The notes: generated by a model not told the origin, from the sequence alone. 64,000 bases of DNA from Vandiemenella viatica (GCA_031002005.1 CM061919.1:11913687-11977686), one strand, 5' to 3'. Counted from the stretch's first letter, positions 22,858-34,730 are shown. A program made the numbers and translations.

Positions 22858-23085
22858 TTTAACTGCTTAACGTTTCTTAACAGCGAGGTCTTTAGAGACG
22901 GGAAAGGATGGGGTGCAAGGAATGGGAAGGCCTTTTTGAAGGAAGCATCCCGGAATTCTCCTGAAGTGATTTGGGGAAACCATGGAAAACTCAAATCTGG
23001 ATGCCCGGAAGGGGATTCGAACCGCCCGCCTCCAGAATGCGAGGCCAGAACGCTAACCGTTACACCACCACTCTCGGTGCATCAT
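22858..23085 (-). mobile_element. tRNA-derived SINE (family 1)
   Basis: The minus strand starts near 23085 with a full tRNA-like head: GGTGTAACGGTTAGCG (box A region) and GGTTCGAATCC (box B, complement of 23012-23022). The body GAGTTTTCCATGGTTTCCCC, AATTCCGGGATGC and tail CTGTTAAGAAACGTTAAGC follow. A 22-base T run at 22841-22860 adjoins the tail side. It is one of the most complete copies. Confidence 0.85.
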
Positions 23086-24164
23086 ATGGAGACTGGCTCT
23101 TGGTATCTTTCGAAAGATTAGGCCTGAATAGGCTGACACAGGGTTTCACCGTCTCCCCACCTTCTTCTTCATATGAACAATAACAAAAATGTTTAACGGC
23201 CACTTACATAGATACTGTAACATTAAATTAAACACACTGAGGAAACGACATGTTGTGTCTACCTCTGTAAGTCGACCCCGTGTGCTTCTTGTGGGAAACC
23301 AGCCTTCCGGGTGAAGACCATTCAAATGGAGAATTTTGGAAAATAACAAAGAGTCATTTCATTGAAGACAGCTAGGATAGGCTTCTGAACTGCATGAAAC
23401 AGTAGTCAGTAAAAATATGAAAATTTTTGCATGGAAATGTGCACCAGTGCAGTCTAATACCAAACGGATCAACGAAAAATGTAACACTTTAACAAAATTG
23501 AAAATTAACTTCAGGATCATCACATGTGTTAAATATAAAATAATCATACCATGTCTATCAACCCGGTAAAATATCTCTTGGCAAACGCGTATGGTTTTGA
23601 CCAGAATTTTATGGTTGTCATTAAAAGTTAACGAATAGTGGGGAATAGGGGAACGACGTTTTAGCATTTTTACTGAAAAAACAACTCATATCGCTGAAAG
23701 CACGATGCGGCTTTAAGTATCACTGGACAGAGAGCTATGAAGTTCTGTATCCACGCATTCGTGAAGCGAACGGGGAAATAAAATCATTGACGAAAGTTTT
23801 AAAATGACCTGTGCCTGTTAGTTACCACAGCAAGACAAAAGAAGTGATGCAGCTAATCACACTGAGCTGTCTTCTTGCTTCATTCAGCCTGTGCGTGTTT
23901 GTACTTTCTCTATATCCGGCAATCCGAAGAATTGCAAATAGAGCTTTCAGTGCGTCCTTTGGTTTTACAGTTCTACAAAGAAATCATGGCAGTGTGTCTG
24001 CTTGAGACATATTTTATTTATATCACTACATTTTTGCGTGAAAGATTATTTTGTTTTTGGTGAAAATTCGTGTTCAGCAGCGTAACAGCAAGTTTTCAGT
24101 GTAAATTTTCCTGTTAATAGTTTCATCACAACACTTTTATCTAAATAATGTTTCTATGCTTGTC
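23086..24164. other. Unassigned spacer
   Basis: Short open frames on both strands (for example 23359-23667 minus, 102 codons) show no recognisable motif. I treat them as chance frames. Confidence 0.35.
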
Positions 24165-24295
24165 ACCGGAACAGGTGGGTGAATGTTTCATATTCAGGCC
24201 TGACATTCAGGACGATACGGATTTAATTCCAGGTCCAATCATCTTGAATTCAGTTTTCCTTGATTTCACGAAGTCGACATATGTTATTCGCTACA
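24165..24295 (+). mobile_element. Degenerate SINE head (family 1)
   Basis: GGTGGGTGAATGTTTCATATTCAGGCCTGACATTCAGGACGA, then a box-B-like TTAATTCCAGGTCC and TTGAATTCAGTTTTCCTTG, follow the order of the family 1 head and body with many substitutions. Confidence 0.4.
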
Positions 24296-25101
24296 GGTAA
24301 ATACTGTGGCGGTTCCTTCAAAAAACCATAGCTGAATGGATTTATTACGTTATGATCATAAGTTATAGTATCAGGAAAGCAAAAATTAAAATATAATTTA
24401 TCTCGTAGTAAAGAAACATCATGAGTCAAGTAAGATAGAAATGGTTATTCTTCAGTGTAGTCTTTCTGTTTTCACTGACTCGATGTTTCTGGAAACGCTG
24501 GAAGTTAGCAGCTGTTTTCGGATGTGCGTAGTGCGGATCCTTCTTGTCAAGATCTCATACATGTTAGAAAACTTTACTCGATTTATGTTCTCTTAGGTGC
24601 GATAACGTTTCCTCGCTAAACGGTCTTCTAAATGTTTTCACAAACATAATGGTTACAAGAATTTTGCAATTAATTTTACAATAGGGAATGCAATAATAAC
24701 GTTTTACTCAACGTTGACATTTAGTTCTATTTGTCATTCCTGCCAAATATGAGTGGTTCATGGGCGATTGATATATGATAGTATTTGTTTTCGCACACCA
24801 GTCAAGTAATGTTATTGCTTCAGACCATTCTTACAGCAAATATCTATTAATCGCTTGCAAATGAAACACTTTGTGCTAATGCTTCGATGGTTATTATTTC
24901 ACAGCAACTAGTATTCCTGTAAAGGTGAGTGTTGTGTCTTTTTTGTGTTGTGCACCAGAGGTGATTGAAAGGGGAGGGGGGTGTGAATCCCGGTGCCAGT
25001 CCAATTAGATTCACTCTTGGAAATAACCAATTTTAATATAGCCATCCGAGGGAAGAATCACCAATGAAGTCGTATGCCCTCACTTAATACGTGCTGTGGA
25101 G
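24296..25101. other. Unassigned spacer
   Basis: Nothing recognisable; AT-rich. Confidence 0.35.
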
Positions 25102-25474
25102 TAGGGTTGTAACGGATGTTATCTTTGCGGATGCGGATGTTCAGTGGTTGACATCCGCTGATGCGGATGTTTTGCGGAAGTGGATGCGGATGTGGAAAAA
25201 AAATTATAATTATTTAGATTCTAATATTTTGTAAAAAATAAATTTAAAATCAATCTTTTTTCATAAGTAAATTCTATTTCCATATAATACTGCCTCATCT
25301 TTCAACAACAAAAAGTGTGGGATGATTTCACAAGTGAATTAAATTATTTATATAATTACGCACGCGTCTAAAAATCAGTCTTTATCAAATGAATTTCGTG
25401 GTTAGACTAATTCAAACGTCAAGCATAAGACCACGCCACCGCGAATCTCCGCGCTCTTTTTTTTTTGGTGTTAT

Positions 25475-25665
25475 AAACTATACGCCTCGTCGACGTCGAG
25501 GTCATAAGAGGCGTGAAAAAATCGGGGCTAGGAACGGGAAAGCATGGAATGAATTCGCCTGGAGTGATCTGAGGAATCCATGGAAAACCCAAATCTGTAT
25601 TCCCGGACGCGGATTCGAACCGGCGTCCTCCGGAATGCGAGGCCAGGTCATTAAAACCTACCCGT
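25475..25665 (-). mobile_element. tRNA-derived SINE (family 1)
   Basis: On the minus strand: box B GGTTCGAATCC (complement of 25614-25624), TTTGGGTTTTCCATGGATTCC, ATTCATTCCATGC, and tail with CTCGACGTCGACGAGGCG. The head is truncated beyond the GCCTCGCATTCCGGAGG segment. Confidence 0.75.
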
Positions 25666-26951
25666 CAAGCTCAGTTCCGTGCTCGTCACCCACCTTCCCA
25701 CCGCTCTAGTGGCGCATTCACAGAACAACTTGTGGGACCTACGAGATCCGATTTTCGTTAAAAGGACTCTTGATGGTCCGTGATAGCGGTTACAGGAATG
25801 CATGTAGGAGGTGTTGGACTCCCAGGCAACCAGAAAGGGTCCTTGCTGTCCAACAAGCTATAGATATTGAAGGTAACTATTGGAGGAAACATCCTAAGAG
25901 TGTGAGATTAGGATACATGGTGTGTCGCGAGGAAGTACGAGTTGAATGAATTGCTTGTAACATCTAGAGTAGCTTGAATGGGTGAGCGCATCCTACGGTA
26001 GTTCTACACGGTTTTCCTATAAGTTGGACCGTGAATAGGCAGCTTTAAGGTCGGGCCACACTAGACCACACCGAGTCCGCACAGTTACCGCACCGACACT
26101 CGTCCGTAGCTCGTCCGTGTGACAGATGGATTCCTACTACGTCTTCAGTCTCCTTTAACGTATACACTTGGTTATTTCACGGAATTAATGTTAAAAAATT
26201 ACCTTAAAAGTGATTTGGGGATCGTAGCTACGGTTACTACCCGTACTTTATTTTGCGTAGGCATTATTTATAATCTACAAAAGTAATAAAGTTGGTTAAA
26301 ATATATTTTTTTTTCCTAACTCCTGTTATCACCTTACTGTTTGATCTCTTATGCACTAAAATAGTATATAGTATCCCAACGCAGTTTTGACAAATGATCA
26401 TCACTGTACTGGATTGAAAGATTCTCGTGCATACCAACATAGTCACAATGAAATTTCAGGCGCAATCATTTCACATTTAACGTGTTTGTTTTGGTTTAGG
26501 TTCATTTTGACTCACTCAATATATTTTAACAAAAAATAACAAGATTATTAGACATTTTAATTTAAATAAAAACTGCAAAGATTCTGTAAAATAATAATAA
26601 TTTCATGGGATCTAAAAATTCCAGTCACAGAGTTTCTTATCAGCCACGCAGTACACCTCTATCGTTGTCACCTATTTTTAAAAGACCTACAGATTAACCT
26701 GAAATTCGAACCATGGAGCGTCCCAGCATCTTAGCATTAACAAAGCAAAGCTTTGCCAGAGGTGACTGTCAATTTTAAGACCCGTGAAAATTACAGCTGA
26801 GACAGGGATTTACGGGACATTCAGCACCCCAATCGTACGCCATAACCATCTGAGAAAGAGACAAATCTGGATGTAATGACAAACAAATAATGAAACATAC
26901 TAAAATCAACGTAGTTTTTTCTATATAATTTATTTTTGTTATTTCAAAATA

Positions 26952-27782
26952 CAGGGCGTTCGCCGGAAAACGCAACCCTCCCAGTCTGTTGCCGTCGGCA
27001 ACTTGCTCGGACAGCGGTGCCAGCAGTTTCCGCCACGCGGCACCGTGAATCACCGCACTGTTTAACACCTCCGCTGCCCCAACAGTGCAGTGCAGTGACC
27101 CTTACATTGTTAAGAACGGTTTCTTTTCATTGTAGCTAGTTTGTGACTTCAGTCTCTTATTAATCAGTGTTGTGAATAAACGTTTCTTTGCGGTTTGGCT
27201 GGTTTGGGGCTTCATACTCTTACTAATCTGTACCGTGTTTGAGTGTGAGTAAAATTATGGTACGTTACAGTTTGCAACAAAGAATATTTCTCTACGATAC
27301 ATATGTGAAGAAGAAGTCGTTTAAAAAGTGTCGCAGTAAATTTCGTCGCGAATATCCTGGCGCTTTACTGCCAGCTAAATCAACAATTCTGCGTCTGGTT
27401 AAAAAAGTAAGAGAAACGGGTTCATTTTTTAACAAAAAGAGACTGTCGGTCAACCGTATTCTCACAGAGGAGAAAATTGACGATATCGCTTTTCGACTAG
27501 AACAGTCACCCAAAAAATCATTAAGTCAGTTAGGGCAGCGTGTGTCTCGAAATATGTTCAGAAGATGTGAAATGTGCATTACACAAGAGTGTCAACACTT
27601 CCAGCATCATTTATAAGGTAAGCTAATGAATTACGTCACATTTAAATGCTTAGCACATACAAGTTTATGAAATAGTCCGCGGCCGACGGTCGAACAATGC
27701 CGGGAGCTGAACGCTCGCTCGCCGCGAGCAGTTTCTTCCTTGTAGCGCTAACAGTGGGTTGCGTTTCCCGGCGAACGCCCTC
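26952..27782 (+). mobile_element. Mariner-like element, 831 bp, with DUF4817 gene
   Basis: Inverted ends CAGGGCGTTCGCCGGAAAAC and GTTTCCCGGCGAACGCCCTC are inserted at a TA dinucleotide (26950-26951 and 27783-27784). It carries only the N-terminal HTH frame, so it is a deletion derivative of a Tc1/mariner-superfamily transposon. Confidence 0.88.
27257..27616 (+). pseudogene. DUF4817-type HTH domain of mariner-like transposase
   Basis: The frame from ATG 27257 gives about 119 residues: RYSLQQRIFLYDTYVKKKSF (first helix pair), KCRSKFRREYPG, LLPAKSTILRLVKKVRETGSF, then KKRLSVNRILTEEKIDDIAFRLEQSPKKSLSQLGQRV. This is the HTH arrangement of the DUF4817 domain at the N-terminus of insect mariner-like transposases, which binds the inverted repeats: a Y/F-S-x-x-E/Q-R aromatic start, F-x-x-x-YP-G, and a spacer ending in KS-x-x-L. 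The frame is uninterrupted but stops after NMFRRCEMC... with no DDE catalytic domain. It could still make a DNA-binding peptide. A matching C-terminal half of the same transposase type occurs at 48893-49491. Confidence 0.65.
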
Positions 27783-27825
27783 TACATGTGATTGAATACA
27801 TATTTTTCAGTACTTCTAGATTCAG

Positions 27826-27905
27826 ATGCTTGCGGCGTGTGATTCGGGTATGGAAGGTCCTCGGTTCAAAATCCGGATCTCGAATGCAATTTTTACAGGT
27901 TTTAA
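27826..27905 (+). mobile_element. Possible tRNA-like SINE head
   Basis: GTGTGATTCGGGTATGGAAGGTCCTCGGTTCAAAATCC has a box-B-like GGTTCAAAATCC and a tRNA-like spacing. It begins shortly after the mariner-like element. No cloverleaf with a complete D arm can be drawn. Confidence 0.25.
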
Positions 27906-28145
27906 AATCGATCTTCACCTCTGACAGAACTTTGATTTGTTAATGCGAACAGGCGAGGACTCTACCTACATTTTACGAACATATGACTAACCCAAAGTAA
28001 GGTTAAAAAAAAAATGATTCTTTTCTAAAGGAATCAGTAACACTAAAGCGACATTTAGTCGTAAAGGACCAGAAATTTCTGAATTCTTTTTATACGCTTC
28101 TCCATATCGACCAGCTCGACGCCGACCCACAACATCAAACAGTGG

Positions 28146-29249
28146 CCGGGCGCACATTGACGCGCAGTCGACGCAGCGCAGCGCAGCACAGTTTCTGTGT
28201 CTCTATGTTTTGGGGCGGAACGGCGCTTATTGAGACGCAGAGCAGGGCAGCGCAGTACTGCGTACAGTTGTGATCACGGCACAGAAACTGTGCCACGCAG
28301 CTCACTCGTGCCGGTTTACAACGTAACACTTCTTGCGTTATTTATAATCTTGCTTCACTTATAATCATTTTCAACTATGGAATAAGAAAAATTGATTAAT
28401 CTGGTGCGTAACCAATCTGCGATTCACAATATCAGTCATAAAAAATACATAAAAATTAAATTTAAACAAGAGATTTGGACAATGAGCCCAACAAGTGGCG
28501 AGTAAAATTCAGCATTTATTTATCATACAACTGTCCACTTACAATTTTCACTTTTCTTTTCTTTTTTTGAATTCATTTTTAATAAAACTTCGAAAAAGAT
28601 TGATATATATAGGCTATTACCACATTATTTGTTTTCTCATTATTTGTACTACATCATTCAATAGTGTCCCCGAGAAACACTTAATTTGTTGACACTGATT
28701 TTTTAGTTTCAAGTGTTTATGTTCTGTTATATAGTTTTCTTAAAAATATAATATGAAATAAAAGAGAGAAACATTCTTATAACCGTCATGTACCATCAAA
28801 CGCTAAATAATTAAATAAATAACCACGAAAATAAAGCGAGATTTTCTTCAGTTCTAATAGATATTTGAGCTTTGTCGAAAAAATAACAGGTTACATTATG
28901 CCGTGAATCTCCGCTCGAGTCATCCGGAAATTATCTTTTGAGAATTCTCTTGTCACTGCAAAAGCCAGATGAGAGATACTTCTTTTCATATATTCACTTT
29001 TCCATAGTTTTATCTAACTCAGCTTCTGTTAAGCTCGGCATCCCAATCTGATTCAGAAATCAAAAATCGAGTTTTTGCATCGACATGTTTTTGGTTACGC
29101 TTTATTGTCGGTTTTTCGCACAACACAATGCTTTGTAAACTGCCGCACGAAACTGCGCTCTAATATGCGCGAGTAACTGCCAGTCTGTGCTGCCCTGCCC
29201 TGCTATGCGTTGCCCCTACTGCGCCACGCAGCTCAATGTGCGCCCCGGG
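28146..29249. mobile_element. Inverted-repeat element, 1.1 kb, unclassified
   Basis: Ends CCGGGCGCACATTGACGCG and GAGCTCAATGTGCGCCCCGG (in part CAATGTGCGCCCCGG) form an inverted repeat. The left arm is GC-rich with GCAGCGCAGCGCAGCACAG and matching GGGCAGGGCAG in the right arm, plus an internal GGCACAGAAACTGTGCC palindrome near 28277. The middle is AT-rich. No clear duplication is seen at the borders. Confidence 0.6.
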
Positions 29250-30126
29250 TAAACCAAACTAATGACGACCGACACTCGGTGCGGAGTCGTTTGAACTCAC
29301 TTCAATCGAGTGAGCGACAATAAGAAAACTGTCGGTCGGTGCAGTCTATTGTGGCCCGACCTTTACTTTACATGCAAGTTCTAACTTGTAAATTCATTGC
29401 TTAGGTAATACACCTTTTAGTTGTTTAGGTCTACTTTTGTTGCAAGATCGTCAGAAAAACAACCACTTTTTTGTTAGCTAAGTGACCATGGGCAGAATCT
29501 CAAATAAAAAGAAAATAATAGTATACATTGCAATGTAAATAAAACATTCGCTATACATCCGCATTAAAATTGCGGATGCGAAAGCGGATGTAGGATTTCA
29601 CGAGAAAGTTCCGTACTTGCAGATGCGGATATCCGTTACATCCCTACTGTGGAAATATAGGGAATTTAAACCATGACATTGGAACACAATCTGAAGACTA
29701 GGAATCTTGATGAAAAGTCCATCCAAGTCGGGGACTCGCACTAGCTATCTGTTTGTGGATAACCAGAATAAATAAACAAAAATAAAAGATCTGGTGATGA
29801 TTTTTCAGCAATCAGGTGTTTCAGTTCAAAATGGTTCGCGCAATAATAGAATGTTAAGAAATTTGTCGTGACCAATGGCCATCTTCTAAGGACTGAGCCA
29901 TCTTCTCAAGGCGAGTAAAAAATTTGGTATATGCAAGCAAAAACTTCCGCCTCCATATTGGAGCCAGGAAACTACGTACCCTGTATATAAATCTAGAGTC
30001 GATATTTTCAGTACTGACAGTAGGATGGCCTCGAGCGGCTTAGCCGCAACATTCATCACAGAACTGATGGGTCGCTACTAAAATAATATTTATGCGGTGT
30101 ACATCCTCTTTCATCCATCCCGGTGA

Positions 30127-30295
30127 GTAGAGCTGTAAAAGTAACGATGTATTCGTTACTGAGTAACGGGTTCATCGCCTGACTCGAAGTACCGAATCAC
30201 TACTCACAAATTCATTTCGTTACTCGCATGTTTCGTTACTCGCATGTTTCGTTACTCGCATTTGTCGTATAGATACGAACACGTTACAGCTCTCG
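30127..30295. mobile_element. Small hAT-like MITE
   Basis: Ends TAGAGCTGTAAAAGTAACG and CGTTACAGCTCT form an inverted repeat. The centre holds three near-perfect tandem copies of a 16-bp unit TTTCGTTACTCGCATG (30227-30275). A duplication is not evident. Confidence 0.55.
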
Positions 30296-30412
30296 CAGCT
30301 AACTAATTTTGACAACGTAAAGACTAATTATGAAATTTTTATTTTGTTTAACATTAAAATTTACAGTGCATAATTTGTAAATAGAAAATTTGTATGGATA
30401 TTTTTATTATTA

Positions 30413-30891
30413 TTTAATTGCAATGGAGCACAGGCTCCGCTGGCCATTTCACTACACACCCATCTTCCCCCTATCCTGCACCCACCTACATTTGCCCTCT
30501 ACAAATTTTATATTTAAATTCTTTCAAAGTTTTCGGTAAATTATTCATCATTTCTCTTGGTAACTCATTCGAATCCCTGACACCCTTACCTAAAAAATAG
30601 AATCTTCCCACACCCTTGTGCCTGAAATTGAGTGCCAGCTTGTGGTCATGGTCATCTTTTCCCTTCCATGCACTACTTTTCATACCTATTGCAATATATT
30701 TCCATGCCTCATCGCCAGTATATGCCCTGTACACTCCCATGACCCTCCTCATCCTCCTCCTGTCTTGCAATGAATCCCATTCCAGCTCCTTTATCATATC
30801 CGTCTCTGATTGCATTCTGCGATAATTTCCAGAAACAAATCTAGCAGCCCTTTTTTGCACCCTCTCCAACTCCTGTATTTGATACGTAAAA
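30413..30891 (-). mobile_element. LINE copy 4, 3' end only
   Basis: 5'-truncated. The minus-strand frame 30869-30486 (127 codons) gives ERVQKRAARFVSGNYRRMQS to the normal end CRGQM with no internal stop. Homology stops at GTATTTGATACGTAAAAT (30891). An AT-rich tail lies at 30405-30420. Confidence 0.9.
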
Positions 30892-31091
30892 TTTGAGATA
30901 GTTGCTGTTTTTTCATTGATCGTTCATGAGTGAGGTTTATTGATTTAAAACATTTATTAAATTTGTTCATTTTAAGATTTGATACCTTCTATTTTATTTT
31001 ATAGTGTAAAGTGTAATTTACAATATAAAAGAGTTGTTTAATAGTTTGTGATATACATCTCTGTACTTGTTATTTTAATAATATTTGATTA

Positions 31092-31635
31092 ATTTGCAAT
31101 GGAGCGCACGCTCCAGTGGCAATTTCCCTACACACTCATCTTTCCCCCTTTGCTGTATCCACCTACATTTGCCCTCTACACATTTTAACTTTAAATTCTT
31201 TCAACGTTTTGATTTCTCTTGGTAACTTATTCCAATCCCTGACACCCTTATCTAAAAAAGAGAATCTTCCTACACTCTTGTGCCAACTTGTGGTATTGGT
31301 AATCTTTTCCGTTGCAAGCATTACTTTTAATTCTTACACCAATATTTTTCCATACCTCATCACCAATATACGCCTTGCACACTCCCATGACCCTCTTCTC
31401 CCTCCTCCTGTCTTCCAATGAATCCCAATCATCTTTTCCCTTGCAAGCATTACTTTTAATTCTTACACCAATATCTTTCCATGCCTCATCACCAATATAC
31501 GCCTTGGACACACCAATGACCCTCTTCACCCTCCTCCTGTCTTCCAATGAATCCCATTCCAGCTCTTTTATCATATCTGTTACTGATTTCATTATGCGAT
31601 AATTTCCAGACACAAATCTAGCATCCCTTTTCTTC
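31092..31635 (-). mobile_element. LINE copy 5, 3' end, with internal duplication
   Basis: 5'-truncated and more diverged than copy 4, reading SGNYRIMKSVTDMIKELEWDSLEDRR on the minus strand (31613 down). A 129-bp segment is duplicated in tandem (31300-31428 and 31429-31557), repeating the block from DSLEDRR to KSNACKGKDD and keeping the frame. A frameshift near 31260 ends the open frame before the normal terminus. Confidence 0.88.
31300..31557. repeat. 129-bp tandem duplication inside LINE copy 5
   Basis: TTGCAAGCATTACTTTTAAT occurs at 31313 and 31442, followed in both by CTTACACCAATAT, CCTCATCACCAATATACGCC and CCTCCTCCTGTCTTCCAATG. The unit length is 129, a multiple of three. Confidence 0.9.
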
Positions 31636-31639
31636 AGTT

Positions 31640-33417
31640 CCAGAATTCTATACCCTTTTGCCTGGTGTTATTGTATTATTACCGCAGGATCCATGTGATC
31701 AATGCGGTATTGGCTTTCATGTTGAATGTTTGTTGTAACCGCAACGCAACAACAATTACGAATCTATTCGCCTGTTTGTCCTGAACCTTTATTATTGATT
31801 TAAAAGTTTTGAATATTGATATTTTTTATAATGAAACAAAGCGGGAGTCAGTAGCACTCTGCCTGCAGGCCCGATTTGATGGTATGTCCACATTTATTTT
31901 AACAAATCTATCACAACAGGATGAAGAATTTACAAAAATAAATGAAACCAGTACCGTAATGGAAGACAGTGGTGAATCATCCTATTTAAAACGAAATACT
32001 TTGATGAAATTATAATATTTGATAATACATGTCCCATTATCATTTCAGGCAGGGTTTTGAGTAGGCTACTTTAAAAAATAACCGCCATTAATTATTGTCA
32101 TTAGATATGCCACAGTCAGTGAAAGGTCAGGTCTTTTTTTGTGTGTGCAAAGAGGTGTTTGTTTTGAAATTAGATTATTCCTTCGAATATAAAATTCATT
32201 ATAGCAAATCAAGTGTACATTTAGAGGTTTTCTATAAGATCCATGTGCTAATTACTTTACTTTAAGTTTTATCCAAACAAACAACTTACCTAAACTTATT
32301 TTACTAAATAAACAATTTACTTAAACATTACCAAGTACGAACGAAGTCGTCCCATATGCAATGCTTCATGCTAGTGTTCGATAGTACATTGACGTTTTCT
32401 TCGTTATGAGGGAAACAACTGTCTAGAGAAAGGTTTTTCATATCATTAGTCCACGTCTGTCGAAACCTATTTCGTTGGCCGATCTTAACTGGTTCAATCC
32501 TCTGTCATTCGGGACTCGACCAGCATTGCAGGAGATGAAGTGGTCTTAATTTCTTATCACGAGTACTTAATTATTGCGTTAAATTGTAAATCTTTCCATA
32601 GTGCGTATAAGTGACAGTACACATCACTTGATGTTAGTTCAATAACTGTAAAGCGCGTGAAACTTGGCGGTTCCATAGAAGTTTTTCGGAAGAGCAGATC
32701 AAACGGCTACTCATATTTTGAATGTAAGGAGAATTACCACCATTAAATTTCATGAAAGAGTTTCAGATGTTAGTAAAATTCTTTATGAGGACTCCAAATG
32801 ACCAAATGCAGGATATAGTACGTACTTTCACTATTTTAGGTTTTTCTCCTTCAGTGAGTTCGGGTTTTCCGTATAGTTATAAAAAATGGTTGTTACTGAG
32901 ATATTTCTTTATCTTTGAAACAGTGCTACTGCGTTTTATGATAAGGAAAAGCTTCCTCGGTATAACTCAAGAACTTTCAAATCAAATAAGACTTCAACTT
33001 TGGCGTGCAAAAAGCCAAAATTTAACGACGTATCTGATAAATATTATTTTTAAAGCATTTTTTCCTCACAATGAGGAGAAATGGACTACTATGTGTATGA
33101 AGTGTGAGGTCCCAATGGAGTCTGTGATTTGCAAGTGTTGCTGTATAGAATACGTCAGGCCATATCGAAGACCTGGTTAAGACGACGTAAAACGCATTTG
33201 TCATTGCTAATTTCTGGTCTGCCGTAATCTGATACGGTTACCAAATACAGAAACATTCATTAGCAATTGTGTGACATCCCTGTAGCCCTTTTTCTGAACT
33301 TTTCTGGCAAAGAAGTTTCGTAACAGCCATGTGCATTCACATGCCCCCCCTCTGTCCAGTACATCGTTTAATGTTCCGCAACCCTTGAACTAAACTGTCA
33401 TTGGTTCGAAGAGAACA
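31640..33417. other. Unassigned spacer
   Basis: No repeat end recognised. A 142-codon frame at 32752-33180 (plus) has a C-terminal cysteine cluster (CMKC...CKCCC) but no domain I recognise; it may be a chance frame. Confidence 0.3.
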
Positions 33418-33420
33418 TAA

Positions 33421-34394
33421 AGGCGGGTTTACACGGTTCACTTTTCGTAATCACTCCGGATGAATCACTCGCAGTGAAACAAAAGTGAACTGTGTAAACA
33501 GAGAATCATCCAAAGTGATCATCCAAGATGATGGATGAAAGAAGTTGGGTCGTGCTCAACTTTTCGTTCACTTTTGGTGTTTCACTCGGATGAATCATCA
33601 AGAGTGACGCGTGTAAACAGTCAGAATATCGAAGTGAAACCTCTTCCTGGATCGGTCGCAATTGTTTGTTCCTGATTGTTGTTATTTTGAACACCTAATT
33701 GTTTTTAAATGGAAAGCAGAAACATTTCTTTATTTTTAAAATATTTCCGTTACAACCATTGTTTATAGAAAACACAATTTGAAAGTTATAAAAATAAAAA
33801 CATAAGTGGTAGGACATGATTAAAGAATTGAATCTCCAATTTTTGACAATAGAAGATAAGTAATATTTTAAATCTTTACGAACCAGGTGATCTAGCGAAT
33901 TAACTAAAGTTTTAAAACCAGAAATAAGTGAAAACTGTGCTTCTATGTGAATGTGTTTCAAAGCAGTTATTAGTTGGAAGAAACGTGAGAGCAGTTTCTA
34001 GCTTCAGTTTAACCGGAAGACAGTTTCTGATTAGTGCCCTGTCTTGTAATTAGCGGTAAGCTATTTGATACCAATTCTTTGTGACTCACACATTCGAAAA
34101 TGATTTTTAAATGTCATTTTGTCCTGTAATACCCGTTCTACCACGCCGCAAGCCTCAATTTTTCGCCTACCAACTTCTCTTTTTCAATTAACTTTTTGCA
34201 CGATGTAACTTTTAATTCCGGCAAGGTTTCTGAAAATTAAATCCACTCCAATATGCACTAGGTTGTTTGTCGCCATCTTGAAGCGAATTGAATGGTTCAT
34301 TTGTGATGATACATGTAAACGAAAAGTGAATTCACTTTCACTGCGAGTGATTCATCATGAGTGATTGCGAAAAGTGAACCGTGTAAACCCGCCT
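33421..34394. mobile_element. PIF/Harbinger-type MITE, 974 bp
   Basis: Ends AGGCGGGTTTACACGGTTCA and TGAACCGTGTAAACCCGCCT are a perfect 20-bp inverted repeat, extended inward by CTTTTCG and TAATCACTC. TAA flanks both sides (33418-33420 and 34395-34397). Further AAGTGAAC/GTGTAAACA words occur inside. The right border lies 118 bp upstream of the ATG of the putative host gene. Confidence 0.93.
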
Positions 34395-34511
34395 TAACTA
34401 AACCCTGAAGACGTAAGTGGGCAGTCGGCCACCGAAGTAAAAGTGGCGCTGTTTGGTGCAGTGATTGATTGTGTCAGCAAGCGGGATCAGTCAGCGATAG
34501 TCGGCCAGACG

Positions 34512-34730
34512 ATGAGCGACGGTGGTGAGCGCAGGGTGCGCTGGTGGCGCGCCGAGTGGTGGCGGGGGCTGTTCGACTCGTGGATCCAACGACGACGACG
34601 TCGACTGGAGCCACCGGGTGACCCCTGGCCGTACCCTGGCGCTAGTCGGAGGCAGCAGGAAATGCTGGACATGTTGGATATTACCCTACACAAATTGCAA
34701 GAACAAATGGATCGCTACAATGAACTGCAG
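34512..34730 (+). CDS. Putative host gene, first coding exon (73 codons)
   Basis: The sequence is GC-rich and unlike its AT-rich neighbours. From ATG 34512 it encodes 73 residues: a Trp/Arg-rich N-terminus (RRVRWWRAEWWRGLFDSW, then RRRRR), a proline segment EPPGDPWPYPG, and a helical, probably coiled-coil end QQEMLDMLDITLHKLQEQMD. It ends at a strong donor, CTGCAG|GTACGC, in phase 0. The frame is open further upstream to the Harbinger border without an ATG, so this ATG is the best start. I do not recognise the protein. The terminal exon at 40292 is in matching phase, giving a 128-residue product. The second reading frame is also open, a caution. Confidence 0.5.

Larger units (their letters stand above)
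26048..29362. mobile_element. PIF/Harbinger-type element, 3.3 kb
   Basis: Ends AGGTCGGGCCACACTAGAC and GTCTATTGTGGCCCGACCT form an inverted repeat, flanked by TTA duplications (26045-26047 and 29363-29365). ACCGACACTCG-type repeats lie just inside both ends. No Harbinger transposase or Myb/MADF gene is seen; part of the length is later insertions. Confidence 0.85.
25102..29646. mobile_element. hAT element, 4.5 kb, outer shell of a nest
   Basis: Inverted ends TAGGGTTGTAACGGATG and CATCCGTTACATCCCTA-like (GATATCCGTTACATCCCTA to 29646) are flanked by CTGTGGAG (25094-25101) and CTGTGGAA (29647-29654), 7 of 8 matching. Repeated GCGGATGCGGATGT subterminal words match those of the hAT element at 1-3240, so this is a transposase-less relative. 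It contains a SINE (25475), a Harbinger-type element (26048-29362) and, inside that, two further elements. Confidence 0.85.

Noticed and set aside
32752..33180. 142-codon open frame with a C-terminal cysteine cluster
   Set aside because: No recognisable domain, no splice or context support, and composition like the AT-rich flanks; treated as a probable chance frame.
34443..34511. Upstream GTG as start of the putative host exon
   Set aside because: Non-AUG starts are rare in animals; the in-frame ATG at 34512 is the better start, although the frame is open upstream.
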